Shown here: positions 41,001 to 53,931 of the stretch, piece by piece
Numbering within the stretch: the stretch's first letter is position 1
Layout: each line of letters starts with the position of its first letter
Origin: Ulota crispa
Taxonomy: Eukaryota; Streptophyta; Bryopsida; Orthotrichales; Orthotrichaceae
Direction: 5' to 3'
Length of the DNA: 64,000 nt
Assembly (NCBI GenBank): GCA_963920765.1
Contig: OY987244.1
Span: forward strand, 21,184,358-21,248,357
Notes under the pieces: model-generated
Database searches by the model: none
The model's input: the letters and a program-made list of their open reading frames with translations, nothing else
Told to the model about the DNA's origin: nothing
Program-made: the position numbers and the translations under genes

Positions 41001-44000
41001 CAATCGAACATACCTTAATAGCGTTTCGATATGCTGAGGCACTGCCTGCATAATCATCAGCTTCGTATCGGACTTCGCCAAGGAGCCGCTGTGCTTCTAC
41101 GTCACTGGGGACTTTCTGCACGGTATACAAGATAAGGCTCAGGACTTGAGCAATAGTATGAACACTTGGGTTGTGTATGCACAGGGGTTGTCAGGGTTAT
41201 CTACTTTGGCATAAGCAACAAGGTATGTTACCTAAATCAAACAAGCATTTGAGGATTGTTTGTCTTAGTAGATTGAATTTAAAACTTAAGTGCATATTGG
41301 TTGCAATTAGAGGACTAACATAGTCACAAGTTTGGAGGCAATTTTCACAAGAAGGTGCAAATTTCAGAAACCAGCCAAAGATGTAAACCTGTGCAAGAAG
41401 ATACCTGGACAAGCTTGGTGAGGTACGTGGCAGACTTACTGTATTCGCCAAGCTCTGCGTACGTGACACCGGCACCCTGTATGTGACCATTAGATCCCCG
41501 AATTACAACGTTGTTCAACTTTGTTTGAATGAATCTCTATACTGCGTTGCAACTTCCCATGAGTGTAAACCCATCTGAGATTTCCAGTAAGGTGGAACTG
41601 AACCAGTACCCTTAGTTGTAGATCAATAAACTAAATGTAATGGCAGGATTAGTATTATGGAAATATTTAAGCACTCAAGTTTTGCAAGATAACAGTTCAG
41701 CTGTCTTCTTTTTTCCAGTTTTTTCAATCGGCCTGTTCTAAAAACAAGGGAAGGATCTCAAAGCAGCTCCTTTCACAAAATCTTTAATAACTAAGGTTTA
41801 ACATCGTTTCGCTTTCAATAACATAGTTATATGTATCATAAAAGAACCTCTCATTAGATAAACAAAGGTAATAATGTTCAGTTAATAATTGTTGGGTTCA
41901 TTTAGCCTCATGCCGAGTAAAGATTAAGTTGATGTTAATGTACCACAAATGGGAGTTTTAACGTTGATAAATGGTTATATCATCGCTACCATTAATTAAA
42001 CATTATCTTAATCGTGATCTACTATTTAATTAGATTAACATAAACTTACTACCGACAACTTTGTAGATCACATAGAAGATCTTCTGAGATGCACGAAACT
42101 CTCACCTCTAGGGCATCTCGGTCCTCTGGTGAAGTCTTCAAAACTTCATCAAATTTCTCGGCTTGAGCCTGTACAAAAAGGCCAAAACATTTGGTTGAGC
42201 AAATCAACAATATTAGTGTAGAACGGAATTTGTTCAGAATGCAACAAGTACTCGATGACTAACCTTCAGTTTTGCAGCTTCTTCAGGAGGCAGGTTCGGT
42301 TCCTCAACCTGCTGTTTGGTGGAGTCTTTGCTAGGGCTGTGCTTCGCAAACCACATAGACAATTAAATGACGACATGCATTCAGTTTATGTGTAAGTCAA
42401 GTTCAATTCACAACATCATTATTGGTTGCTTTCACCAATACAACTAAGATTCCTTTCAAATCTGAGGCACTTGTGGGGAGTAAATGTGGCAAGCAACAAG
42501 TGTCAGCTATCGTCCAAGATCCCTTCCAAGCGGTTTTAAATACCCCTCTTTTCATGAAGAGAAAGTCGAGGTAAAAGTTAGAAACCTAAGCATGCTTGCA
42601 AGCATATTCACCACTCTATCGATTTAAGCAAGGGACATTTCAAGTCTAATACAACAAAGAATGTTATGTTTGTTTAAGTGATCTTTGTCCAAGTACGCCA
42701 AAAGTACCTGCCAGAGGGCAAAAAGTCGCCGAGAGTGAAGATGAGCGCAAACAACAAAGCCGCAAATCCAATGCCAATCTGTACAGACCACGTCATGATG
42801 ATCAATACCAACTCAAGCTCGGATTCAAGTGCATGAGACGAAAGTGGTGGATTGGCTCTGACTTACTCTTGCACCAAGGCTGTCGGTCCACTTAGCATCT
42901 TCCGGAGAAGCAGGAAGAGGTGCATCATAATCAATTGGTAAGAACTTCTTATACTCTTCTGATTCTTTCTGCCCTTTGGCATCCCTGAATGCATCTACCA
43001 TCAAGAGTCAGTTAACATCATTAAAACAAGAAGAAGAAGCAAAATTAAATTAAATAAAAAACGAAAACCGAATACTAATTAGGTTCTGCACAACTTATGA
43101 CCTGCAATTACACCGTAAAGGTGCTAGAAGTAAAATAAAAACAATAAGGTAGAGGGTACTGAAACTCGTCTATTTGTCCACTTGGTGGACTCATTAGCAA
43201 GTGATGTAAGCTAAAATATCTATGGTCTCTGATCTTTGAATGAAGATGAGGTTGTCTACTGTCACTTATAGTGGTCCACAAACTCCCACTTTAAAATTGC
43301 ATAAAAAATTCATTGCTAGTGGAATAGATTCATCTCCAAAGCTTTTACTCTTTTACACAAAGTGATCTCTATATAGCTCTATACTGATCTCCCAAAAATT
43401 ACAACCCTTCGTAAGTTTAAGTGACGCAAATTGTGTCTTACGCCACAAATTAGTGTTAGTAAATAAAATAAAAACAGCGGTGAGCGGGTGAACTAGTGTG
43501 ACTACTTGTGATAATCAATTAACTACTAGAGGAAATGTAATTTCCGTTTAAAAGTATGGAGGTCAAATACCTTCTAATCTGTGCGAGTCGTTCTTCAAAG
43601 TCGTCCTCAGTGACCACCTTCTTCTTTTCCTCGATTTCCTCTACATCTAACGCTGGAGCTTGATCCGAACCTGTCGTTCAAAATAAGACAACAATACTTT
43701 CCTAAGAACCTCAAACACAATGCAAGCACATTAATACCTAGAGGACAGAAGGCAACTATATTCTTGTGTGCACTACACTTGTAAAAGATTAAAAGCAAAA
43801 ATCAAACAACGAGATGTAGTTTAGAAAAGAAATATCATGTTCATGCAAGTATATAACAGTAATCATCACATTGTCTTAGGTAAAAATTACAGCATCTGAA
43901 TATAAATATTTGAGGAAAAAATAGGGGTTGGTTTGACAGCGCAATCTCTTATGAAAATCTGATTTCTCAACCTAAGAGCATGCAAAATCAGAATCTGGAG

Positions 44001-45357
44001 CATTGAATAAGGAATAGAATGATGCAGTACCTGCAGGTATCGTGGTCTCGTTGCCCTGTCGATTCTTTTCCAGGATCTGCCTAAAACAGCTCACAGATGA
44101 TTAGTCCCAACTTCAGCAAAGACATTAAAAATAAACCCCCATTGTCACTTGGTCCCTATGACTCTTAGTTCCCTGAATTCACTATTGCACAAATCCTATA
44201 GAACTTTTGGTTTTGCGTGCTAGAAGATCCACGACATGACCAACAATGCTTGCTAGCAAACTCTGAATCTGGACAAGTGCATGATGCTTTGGCAAAATAA
44301 ATGGTCAACTCCTTGGTAATCATAATGGAACTGAGAGGGAAAAATCTGCAAGTTACTGTTCTAGAGTCACCTAAACTTGAAGAAAATGTGCATCCAAACT
44401 TGGAGGATGGTTTAAGAACAAAAGACACAAGTATTGCAGTGTCATAGTACTCACTGCGCTCGAGCTAATTGATCTTCCTCCCTTTTAGGTTGCGGACGGT
44501 CGATTTTCTGCAACAAACAGCCTATAGGCTCTTATTCAATTCATGAAAAGCCACCAAAAACACGAATTTGAAACAAAGCAGAGGATGATGATTTGTTCAC
44601 TTTTTCCTCACGACCAGTGCAGGACAAGTAAATAAGCTTTCATTGCCAAGCAAGAAACATCCCTTGCTTAAAACAATGAAGTGGCAAATATGCCTGCACT
44701 CGTGTCTAATTTAAAGGTACAGTATGCCAGAATGCAAGATTCGTTGTATAAGAGGGCAATTCTCAAGCGATACTTCAAAACCATACGTGAGGGTTTGCAA
44801 CTCCAACTGCAAGGTTTCTCTTTCTTTCTTTCCATTTGAGCCTTATGCGGTTCTAAAACCCTAAATTCTTACCATAAGTACTGACTCAAAACACCCCTAG
44901 GTTTTGCAATTTCACCTCAATTTTATTGTAGTGCATGCTTGAAAGGAAAGAAATCCAGAAGAAGACTATGAAGCCTTCGAGTGAACATCAAAAGGAAAAT
45001 GCAAGCAACCTCACCTTATTTTTCTTCACAGGTTGACGACCAAACCCGGACTTCTTTCCTTCCGCGGCCCGGATGCAGAAATCTCTCCGAATGCCATGGC
45101 GTGGATGCAAAAGATGAGAGGAAGGAACACTCCGAAAGGATTTCATCAAACTAATAACATTCCTGTAGCCGACATTGTACTTAACCTGCAATTCAGTGCA
45201 CACAGGGGTCAGAAAATAGAAAGCCGAAGAATGCGAACGAGGTTCGGAAGAAACGCCGAGCGCACGTGATGGAGCTTACCTTTGCTGCAACACGAGGTTC
45301 ATTCAGACCATGTCGGCAGTGAAGAATGTACTGCGGGGACGAAACCCCGAACGCCAT
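38095..45357 (-). CDS. Plastid TPR membrane protein (SLOW GREEN 1 / lumen-TPR-like), 15 exons, 456 aa
   Basis: Exons, minus strand: 45357-45280, 45185-45015, 44507-44455, 44080-44031, 43670-43571, 42984-42867, 42778-42708, 42336-42264, 42168-42106, 41476-41405, 41115-41014, 40668-40594, 39787-39560, 38608-38552, 38154-38095. All use GT-AG borders and all phases agree. The N-terminal ~75 residues are Ser/Arg-rich, consistent with a plastid transit peptide. Residues 84-190 are charged. A membrane helix lies at about 191-208 (IGIGFAALLFALIFTLGD). TPR-type helix pairs fill 235-440 (EKFDEVLKTSPEDRDALEG, SDVEAQRLLGEVRYEADDY, GDAIAVYDNLIASYPDD). It ends DAERMFIQ-ARYLAPPKAKSF. Plant relatives act in chloroplast biogenesis, probably as protein-interaction scaffolds; the exact orthologue is uncertain. 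Introns carry a TTAA element (39136-39376) and a Stowaway-like MITE (40006-40319). Confidence 0.9.
39136..39376. mobile_element. TTAA-terminal element, 241 bp, perfect 21-bp ends
   Basis: Both ends read TTAACCCTTAAAGGACCAAG on opposite strands and match for one further base (21 bp, including the TTAA). It lies in the intron between exons 13 and 14 of the TPR gene. Confidence 0.9.
40006..40319. mobile_element. Stowaway-like MITE, 314 bp, TA duplication
   Basis: The inverted ends AGGTAGGAACACCCATAAGC are identical on both strands. Each is flanked by TA (40004-40005 and 40320-40321), the target duplication of Tc1/mariner-derived Stowaway MITEs. It belongs to the same family as 62383-62694, in the opposite orientation. 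It lies in an intron of the TPR gene. Confidence 0.9.
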
Positions 45358-45981
45358 CGCTGCAAACTTCAAGCTCCCTAGCTGCTTACCAAAAACACAA
45401 TTAAGCTTACTCGGGCTTCACGGAATTGCGTTCTCCTCCCACATTGTAACTCCTACTTACAACCTCCTCGAATTCCACTCTCACTCTTGGACGCATTCGT
45501 CGGCCCAACAAACCAGGTCTCACTCCAAAGCTTGCTTGCATTCACTCTCTTACTGTTTCCGCCACTCGGAGATGCACACGTGGACTTTTCCCGTCTTTGG
45601 ATTGGCTATTGCGAGATCAGGTGGGGTCACTCTCGATTGTAAGTTAACCCAATTGGTACAGTGATCGAGCTCTCCATAGGTTTAGGGTTTAGGGTTTAGA
45701 TCAGTGAGCATCGCGATCGGTTTGTTCCTTTGTAGGGGTTGTGAAGGAGTCGTGACGAGGAGCGGTTTAGGGTTTTGTTAGGGTATCTTTCCCTTAATTC
45801 TTCGATTGTGTCATAGATACTGAATTAATCATGTTGACACTGCACGCAGATGAAACGAACTCTAAATTTATCGTGTGATAAAGTCAGGTTTTTTGGTAGT
45901 AAGTTAAGATGAGCCGGCAAATGTTGTGGACGTAATGAGGAAGCCAGATTCGAAATTGCTTCATTGTGGCTGCTGCGCAAT
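45358..45981. promoter_or_regulatory. Shared divergent promoter region
   Basis: 624 bp separate the start codons of the minus-strand TPR gene and the plus-strand phosphopantetheinyl transferase gene. The region holds a triple telo-box at 45679-45699 and another TTTAGGGTTTT at 45768. It may drive both genes. Confidence 0.6.
45679..45699. promoter_or_regulatory. Telo-box / interstitial telomere motif
   Basis: Contiguous GG-TTTAGGG-TTTAGGG-TTTAG. AAACCCTA telo-boxes in plant promoters are associated with growth- and organelle/translation-related genes. Confidence 0.8.
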
Positions 45982-48504
45982 ATGAAACCGGGCGCCATGT
46001 TGGCAACAGCGGCTTCGCATCAATTGTTCCGTCCGCTACCTGCTCCTAGGTACACATTTTTCGCTTACCTGAGCCTCTGTTTTGAAGTGCAGTGCTGCCC
46101 GGGGGATGTTCTCTGGAGATTATGTACCCGCGCTGTGAGTGGTGTCCCCAGAGCAGCACTTGTCCCGTTTTGTTGAACCACAAATAAGTTAAGTTACTTG
46201 ATGTTGCAATTTAGGAGTTTGACATCTGAAAGGTGTTTGTTTTGTGTTTTCGGTGCTGTGGAAAATTCCTCAGCGAGGTGCATCTGTGGTGCTTGTTTCC
46301 GGATGACGTGCGGGACTCGAAGTTGATGAACACGTACCAGAAGTTGCTGAGTCCTGATGAGCAGGCGAAAGTTTTGGAAAGTAGCTGTGTGAAGACTCAA
46401 AAGGAGCGCCTTCTTGCCCGAACCCTAGTGCGCACCACTCTTGCCAGATGTAAGGCAGGCTCATGGACACACAAAAAATTCCGTTCCTTTCCTAAACTAG
46501 ATCAGTTTTGTGATGAGAACCCTTCTCTCGTTGAATCTGTCGATGTATGGGCTCATTTAGGGTTTCACACCACGTTTTTTGATGGAAACCTTCTCCATTG
46601 CAGATGGAATGGTGGACCCTTCGTCTCTCAGATTCTCCACAAATGAATTCGGGAAGCCAAAGGTAAACATTCGTCTTCTGGACAGGGTACCACATTGGCT
46701 GATATGGCATTCCCTTTACTGTCAAGTTTTAGTGCAGAGAAACCAATTTACGTCACTTGATACATTCTAACACTTGAAGGAGTGTGATTTCTGGCAGATC
46801 AGTATAGAAATGTGCAGAGATCTTTAGATACGAGATCCAGATCTATTGAGACAAATGCATTTCCATTCAGAGTTCAGTGGCCATAGAGCTTTTAGTCGAG
46901 TTATACTTGCACCATTTGCTAATAAAGTCCAACCAAACTGTATGTATGAATAGGTGAGGTCAGTATAGCAGACAATATCAAGTCCCTGACGGTTTCAGTA
47001 TCGCTACCTTTTTCTAAACGTGATGACCAGGTTGTTTGGCCTGCACAAGTGGAAAACAACAAGTCATGGAAGCCACATTCATTGTGCTTTAATTTATCCC
47101 ACACACAATCTCTTCTGGCGTGTGCTGTTACTATTAACAGTGAGGTGAGTTAGCACTGATATTTACTGCTGTTCCATATCCTGGATACATTGCGCGTATT
47201 TGCTCATTATAGAATTTCTGGTGCTTGAAATGCTAACTTAGGATTTAAATTGAGTTTTCATGCTTTTAAAATGACCAATTCTTTTGTTCATGTTATGAGA
47301 ATATGTTATTGAGATAGGCCTAGATTTCATATCACCAGAATCAGTGAAGGACATGGTGTCCTTTCATAATAGTATATACCAATCTTGGGGTTCCGTTTTG
47401 CCTTCCCTTGTAATGCAGCATCCCTGAGCACCTTGTCAAACAACCCACTGGCTCTAGAATCTGTTCTACAGCGTGTTGTTGAGAATCGATTGTTGTGATG
47501 GTCACAGGTGGGCGTAGACGTCGAAGAGAAGGGTCGCAAGCTACGCAGAAACCTGATGGCTCTTGCATCGCGTAGGTTTTCACCTGAAGAAGCAGACTGG
47601 TTATCTCAATTTAATGACCCTACAGAGCAACACCAAAGATTTATGCAGCTGTGGACTCTGAAGGCAAGTCTGACCCCTTTGACAACACATTCTCCTTTGA
47701 TGGTTTCTGAGGTTTGACGCCCAAAGCACCGACCTGTCATGCTTTTTGAAGCAAGCAATTTGATTGGTTCATATTGTGAACAGTAAACTTCTTTCACGGT
47801 TATGTTTTATATCACTAGGATCATTGCACAACATTATATGTGCTGGTCAAAAAATTGCATAAAATTGATCAAAGGAAAGTCCTCGTATGTTCCACTTGAC
47901 AGTCGTGATATTTTGCTAGAGGGTTGGTTCGTGCAGGAGGCTTATGTTAAAGCTCTGGGCACCGGCATCAGTGAAACTCCTCTCAAGGGTTTTACTTTCG
48001 CATTGAAACCATCGGCTGCTGCACAGTTGTGTTTGGAACAAGCAATTAGCTGTCCTGCTCATCCACAGGTTTGATGCTCTTCTTTCACACGACTACCGCT
48101 TTGATGAGAACGAGGACAACACTTGCTGTAAAAAAAAAGATTCTTTTTTCTATGACTGATGTCTGAATTCAAATTTGCTGCGCTTAAGCAAGATTCCACT
48201 GACCCTTCTTCCCTGAATTTTTTCTCACATTCTAGTCCCTTATAATGAGCCTTTTTTCCTCGATGAGCTCAATGTTCGACAAATTGGAGTTTCTTTACCG
48301 GATGTTCCATGGCAGGCAGAATCCATAACCATGGAGTTCTCAAGTTTGATAGCCGCCACGGAAAAGCCAAGGATACCTGCAAATAGGTGGCAGTTTATGC
48401 TTCTGCAACCATCGCCCTTGCACATCGCATCAGTGTGCACTCGAACGCATCAATCTCAATCTCCTGGTGCGGTCCAGTTTTTGAGTGTGCATAACCTTGT
48501 TTAA
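45982..48504 (+). CDS. 4'-phosphopantetheinyl transferase (holo-ACP synthase, Sfp-type), 7 exons, 297 aa
   Basis: Exons: 45982-46049, 46274-46449, 46604-46662, 47031-47144, 47508-47663, 47937-48068, 48316-48504; phases agree. The enzyme transfers 4'-phosphopantetheine from CoA to a serine of acyl carrier proteins, activating organellar fatty-acid synthesis. Visible are EVHLW near the start, RTLVRTTLARY, NLSHTQSLLACAV at 121-133, the Mg-binding GVDVE (141-145; D143, E145), and WTLKEAYVKALGTG (188-201; E192). The C-terminal strand is WQFMLLQPSPLHIASVC. The short N-terminus MKPGAMLATAASHQLFRP could be an organelle-targeting peptide. Intron 5 has a GC donor (CTGAAG/GCAAGT). The acceptor of exon 7 is the weakest call: a stronger polypyrimidine acceptor at ~48235 would put the conserved WQF segment out of frame. 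Confidence 0.92.
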
Positions 48505-51315
48505 TGCCTCCTACTTCAGAGAAAGGAGTTTGTTGTTTAGATTTGTTGGCTCCGGACCAAACAAGAGGATACTTTGCATCGGCGAAAGCTACATCTACTG
48601 ATATTTTGAAAAATGTTGAATACTTACCGCAGCTGCTTGTTAAAAATTTATTGGAAATGAATAATGTTTGCTATTCCTTGCTGATTTTTTTTCTTTTGTA
48701 TGCTATGTTTTCCAGAGGATGAGCACTTGGAAGGAGGATTGGACAAGTGCTTCAATCTAAAAATGTGGCGAACGGTTCCTTTAGTTGGAGACAGAGATCT
48801 CAAAGAGGGAGCCATTGCGCTTGGCGTGTCTTCACTCGACCAGCGGAGTGTCTGAGATAGTGATGTAGGGATCCCAGTCCCATGCCTTTGAGCTTTTCGG
48901 AACGGTTCCTCTTTCTGTATTAGAAATTCTTCAATGTAGATCTATGCATAAGTTATATATTTCAAATTTTTGCTCATACGGTGAGTTCGTATGGGCACGC
49001 TTTGACTCTTCAGCTGTTGTACGGTATTTAATTCCTTAGACTCAAATTATCTAATTGTCAACAACATTTTCTCCACTTCTATGGACTACCCATGGTATGT
49101 AGGGTTTACGAGGTTAATGTCATCAGAGCTGCTTTGACTTTTGGCACAATGAGCGTTAATACTAGGAGATATCTACTTTGCAGAAGCTGAAAATATTCAT
49201 TCTATATTCAAAAAGTGTGGAGATTGTAGTCAACAACGGCACTGACTTCGGACAAGTTGAGCGTTTGGTGTCTTGATCTACAGCTGACTTGAAGCTCACA
49301 GGTATGGTGTTTCTACTGTGGTTTTAGAGTGTTTTTGTCCAATTGACTGTTATGCTGTGTTTTCGCTGCTCCAAATTGCTTTGTCAAATCCTTGGAATCT
49401 TGTTTCTAAAGTCATCGCATCACTCCTGCTTTACGGTTTCTTCAAGCTGTGTTTGAGTATCAGGAATATAATCCTCGTTTGACGTGCTCTTAGGGCCACT
49501 TTTTTATGATTCCAACAAGTTTGAGATAACAAGAAATTCTTCACCTTCAATGGAGCAAAAGTCATGCACGTTACCTTGTTTTGTTCAACGATACACTTGT
49601 TATCTCAAACGTGTCAGTGTCATAAATGCACTGGACTATGTTCAAACTTTTATCCCACCCAGTAGTGAGTTTGAACTTTAAACTTGTTGCTCCAACTTGT
49701 GCAACACAAAGTGGCCCCTTAATTATGGCATCGCATTGCTTCGAGAGATACATCTTGACCTCTTTGATGTGACTGCTTGGGGCCCAAAAAGACCACTATA
49801 ACGTAGCATAAGTTTCTTTTGAATTTGTGACAGATGTGCTACTAGTGAGCAGGTCATTCCAGAATGTTGTTTTAGAGAAGGTCATATCAAAGAGATTTGG
49901 GTGTATCATTTGTTCGTTTTGTTTGATGTTAGTTATTCTTTTGCTGCTCATTGCTTACTGAGTTTGACTATTGGTGATGCTGAACGTGTCCTCCAGGTTG
50001 GCTTTCGTGACTGCGGTATCTTCCGGGTACAATGTCTTGCTGTGGTGGGCTGGCTCTTCCACCAAAGCTGGTTGCCACCATGTAGGGTTTGTGTAAATAC
50101 GAGAGAAATCAGATTTTTTTTCTGTTAGAGAGAAGTCCTACATTTGAAGACTGCTGCAAAAATACGCAAAGCTGATTGGGAATTTCTTCCACATTATATG
50201 ACATTAGTTAGCAAGGCAAAATGTTTTACTTAGTGAAAAGTACAAGGCAATATATTTTGTAGCTGTTAGATGTTGAAAATACAACAAACAAGAAAATTAA
50301 AGAGCATGTTAGATAAGAATCTACAGGGAAAGAGAAAGATCGTTTGACATTGTTTTGCAATGACCTTTCTTTCTAATCATTTATTTCGTGGTTTGGAAAA
50401 ATAATATATGGTAACTTCTTTTGCACAAACCTCTGCGGCTAACCATAATGTTACGCATGGTTGTCTTTAAACTGATTCAAATTTATTGTGTTGTGTTTAT
50501 AACTAAAAAGAGGGTTTCATGTTTTTGAGCATGTGTTTCTTGGACACTATTTCAAAATACTTTTCAACGTTTTGATTGCAAGTATACGAAAAATCCGGCC
50601 TACGCTTTCATGTTTTGTTCAACTTACACAAGTAAAATATTTTAGGTACTGTTTTTGGATAGGGCTTGCAATTAAGCTTAGTTGCTTCACATCATAATCA
50701 ATTAAATAAATTATGGAACATAAATTAGAGTTAACTTACTTAATTTAGTATAGTGCAAGAACTTTGGCTTCCTTTAAGCAAGAACTACAAAATCTGAGAA
50801 CTACAAAATCTGATGTTTTCTCAAGAAGATTTTTCTTAATGTTGCAAGTTTTTTCAATTTTTGTTGTTACAACTAATGCAACAAGCAAGAGTGATGGTAG
50901 ACTCAATACCTTTCTAATGCAATAAAAAGTTATTTGATGTTTTAACTAACTTCTTTCTTATATTGTTAGCCTTTTTATACTTGCTTTTGTGCTAAGTTGT
51001 GAAGTATTGTTGAATGATTTTGTGTTTCTTTGCCTCTTACAATTTGACAATGGGGAAGATGGATCATAATCTAGTTCTTTTAAGGTTTTTTGACCATCAA
51101 CTTTAATTTAACATATTTGAACTTTTAAAGCATTACAAGAGTTAGCAATGATGTTTCCATCACTTCAAGGGATGGCTCACACGTAATCTGGATGCACCAG
51201 AGTTTATTATTATAAAAAAAGATGCGTACATTTAAATATAGAAAGAACATAAATTTTGAATGTTTTTGAAATAATTTTTAGAAGATCAAGTTTAAATTCT
51301 TGAAATATATATATC
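48505..51315. other. 3' flank and spacer without recognised gene
   Basis: Probable 3' UTR up to ~48950, then AT-rich spacer. A modest inverted repeat (AAGTTTGAGATAACAAG at 49507 and its complement near 49597) could form a ~105-nt hairpin. No coding region is supported. Confidence 0.45.
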
Positions 51316-51366
51316 GTGAGTAAGATAGCAGCACCCATAAACGTGAGGTCTCTATGGGTGTAACTT
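51316..51366. mobile_element. 51-bp remnant of the Stowaway-like family
   Basis: TAAGATAGCAGCACCCATAA faces its diverged complement TATGGGTGTAACTTA with almost no interior. It looks like an internally deleted member of the family at 40006 and 62383. Confidence 0.5.
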
Positions 51367-51463
51367 ACATTTGCACACATACATGTGTTTTTTGGTCCTA
51401 AGACTGACAAATACAAAAATGAATTGGTTATGGGTGACAGGTGCATCCTATTTGAGTGCTAAT

Positions 51464-51810
51464 GGGGGGTTCAAATATGAAATAGGGGGCTTCAAGCATA
51501 AATTTTTGTAGGTGACTCACGTTGCGATTCACATTTGTGAATTCACTAGTGAACAGCAGGGTGATTCACCTTTGGAATACACTCCTAACGTGATTCATAT
51601 GAGGCGTGAACTTTAGAAACTCACTTTTGCATGTTCCATCCTCACGTTGGTCTCCAACGTTCAAACCCTTGACTTGCGCACATAACCCTAATTGCAAATT
51701 CACAAGTGTGTTAGACTTTTGGCGTAAGAGTGAACAAAAATAATTCACTAATGAGCGGGGATCTTGTGAGGTGATAAACTTGTAGGCTAGATTTCATGTT
51801 TGAACCCCCC
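51464..51810. mobile_element. 347-bp MITE with GGGGGGTTCAAA ends and TAAT flanks
   Basis: The left end is GGGGGGTTCAAATATGAAAT. The inverted right end is GGGGGGTTCAAACATGAAAT. Both sides are flanked by TAAT (51460-51463 and 51811-51814). Non-coding. Superfamily not assigned. Confidence 0.8.
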
Positions 51811-51814
51811 TAAT

Positions 51815-53161
51815 GGGTATGGAAATAAGTTTAGTGAATGGTGTTAAACAATTTTGCAATAACATGAGTAAATAAACTAAGGAGGTGAAGACACCATTCA
51901 AGTACCCTAAGCATGGTATTTTGTCACCTTTCATGACAATTTTGGATGCCTATCTAACTATCTAAGTAACTATGCAAGCTACTATTGTGAGCATATGAGC
52001 ATAGTAAAAACTTTAGTAAGCTTCTTTCTAGCATTTCCTACAGGTACCTATGCATTTTCAATGATTTTGGATTTTAAAAAATCTTTATGAACAAAAATGC
52101 TTGCAATTGGAATTTTTAAATTGATGCCAATATTTTAAGGTTCTTCTTGCTTACTTAACTCCTAAACGTTCAATAGAACAAAAATTGTCCTTTGACTCTA
52201 AAAAAATATTTTGTAACCCAAAGAAAAACTGCTGTTCATTTGATTTTATTCCAATAGTGATCATGAACACGTTGATTTGAGCCTAAATTTGACCTTACCT
52301 CATTGAAACCCTCATAATCAACTCGTATTTCACTCATTTAAGAATTTGAAACTTGATACAAAACCTTGACTTGATCATCTTTCAAATGGTACCATAACCA
52401 TGACATTTGGTGTATTGCAGCTTTTGTAATTAATAGTTTAATTAAGACCCAATGAGAATAGGGTAAGGGCTTAGAATCTTTAGGTTTGTGTTGAGTGCTT
52501 TCTTCATTTCTACTTTCCAAGTTGTTGTCTTTGGCTCTCAAAATTACAGTACTCCTAAATTCACATAATTAAGTTAATTTTTAGAAAGAATTTCTTTTTG
52601 ATCATTTAATGTCTTATCATGCAAATCTTCTAGATCACTATTAATAAAAATACCTTGGCCTTTGGCCATTTTTTCAAATTGCACTTGACTTGTAACCTAC
52701 TCTTTGCACCCTAAAGTTGCACTAATTTGGGCTTAACTACTATTGTACTTGCAACCTTCCTACCACTATAAGAGCCACATTCTCACCACCAAACAAATCT
52801 TTTTAATTCTAAAATAAAATTTCACAACCACTGAGCTATCTTAATCTTTGCCATTACTAAATAAAAATATTATTACACACAATGCTTTGTCATTGAAATT
52901 ATACCATTACTTTTTTTTTAACAATTGACACTTCTTACCAATGTGCGAGGAGATTTTGAGCTCCTTTGGCAAAAAGCCTACATTTTTCATTTTCATCTTG
53001 TTGTTTCAGTTGATGCACCTGCTATTCCCTATATACTTGCACTATAATTAGAAATTTTCCACCAATGTAGTCAATTTTAGCTAGTTGATTTCGATTTCAA
53101 TCAAATTTTTGCACATTTCATTCGGCTAATTTTTTACTGTTTTGCGGCTCTCCCCATACAT
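51815..53161. other. AT-rich spacer without recognised gene
   Basis: Nothing supported beyond short frames. Confidence 0.45.
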
Positions 53162-53320
53162 TGTGTGGATGAATGTTGAAATTTGGAGCATCACAATAAC
53201 ATTTTAAATTGCCACTTTTGCACTTGTTAAAACAAGGTTTTTTTTTCATTTTTTAAGAAATGCCAAAGTGGCTATTTAAGATGTTATAGTGGTGCTCCAA
53301 ATTTCAACATTCATCCACAT
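53162..53320. repeat. ~160-bp foldback MITE
   Basis: The arms read TGGATGAATGTTGAAATTTG on both strands and pair for ~55 bp with few mismatches, around a ~45-bp loop with a T-run. Confidence 0.85.
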
Positions 53321-53539
53321 ATTGGATAAAAATATCACATTAGCACATAATACATGTTTATAATTTGGTTTTCATCCACAATTTGGCAATTTCATCGAAG
53401 TTTTCTTTTTAATTTGAAGCTTTTTTGACAATTTCAACTAAGTAATCATGTGTTTTTTTTTTTTCTACAAGCTTGGTGCCGATCAAAGAAAAATTGGTGC
53501 TTTTCTGCTCCAAATTGCCAAAAAAAAAAAAAAAACTAG

Positions 53540-53792
53540 TTAACCCCTGAGTGCCCGAGCGATAGTATACTATCGCTCAAAAAGCTGGGTCAACTCAATT
53601 TTGACCGTTATAATCTCATTGCCCGTCTGGTGAAATGACTTCCAATCAAGCAGAGCATGATAGAGACTCTTTCCACTAACAATTCATATGGTCAAATTTT
53701 GTGAATTGTATTTTTTTTCAGTCCAGAGTGGCACTTTGATTGCACACAAGTCAGGTTTCTTTTGTTTCAACTCTGGGCGCCCAGGGGTTAAA
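53540..53792. mobile_element. TTAA-terminal element, 253 bp, just upstream of the NiCoT gene
   Basis: The left end is TTAACCCCTGAGTGCCCGAG. The inverted right end is TTAACCCCTGGGCGCCCAGA. TTAA lies on both sides. An ATAGTATACTATCG palindrome sits near the left tip. The right edge is only 139 bp from the ATG of the downstream gene, so it lies within that gene's proximal promoter or 5' UTR. Confidence 0.85.
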
Positions 53793-53931
53793 AAGTCAAA
53801 AAAAAGAAGCCCTGAACTGCCACGTCGGATCCAAACTCGCAAACACGCCTCGAATTTCATCGTCGTCGCCATTCTACATGGACTTGAGTTAGGGTTTCAC
53901 GAGGGTTCTTGCGTGCGACTGTGCAGCAGCC

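Noticed and set aside
48240..48315. Earlier acceptor for the last phosphopantetheinyl transferase exon (~48235)
   Set aside because: It has a better polypyrimidine tract, but joining there reads to a stop before the conserved WQFMLLQ strand.
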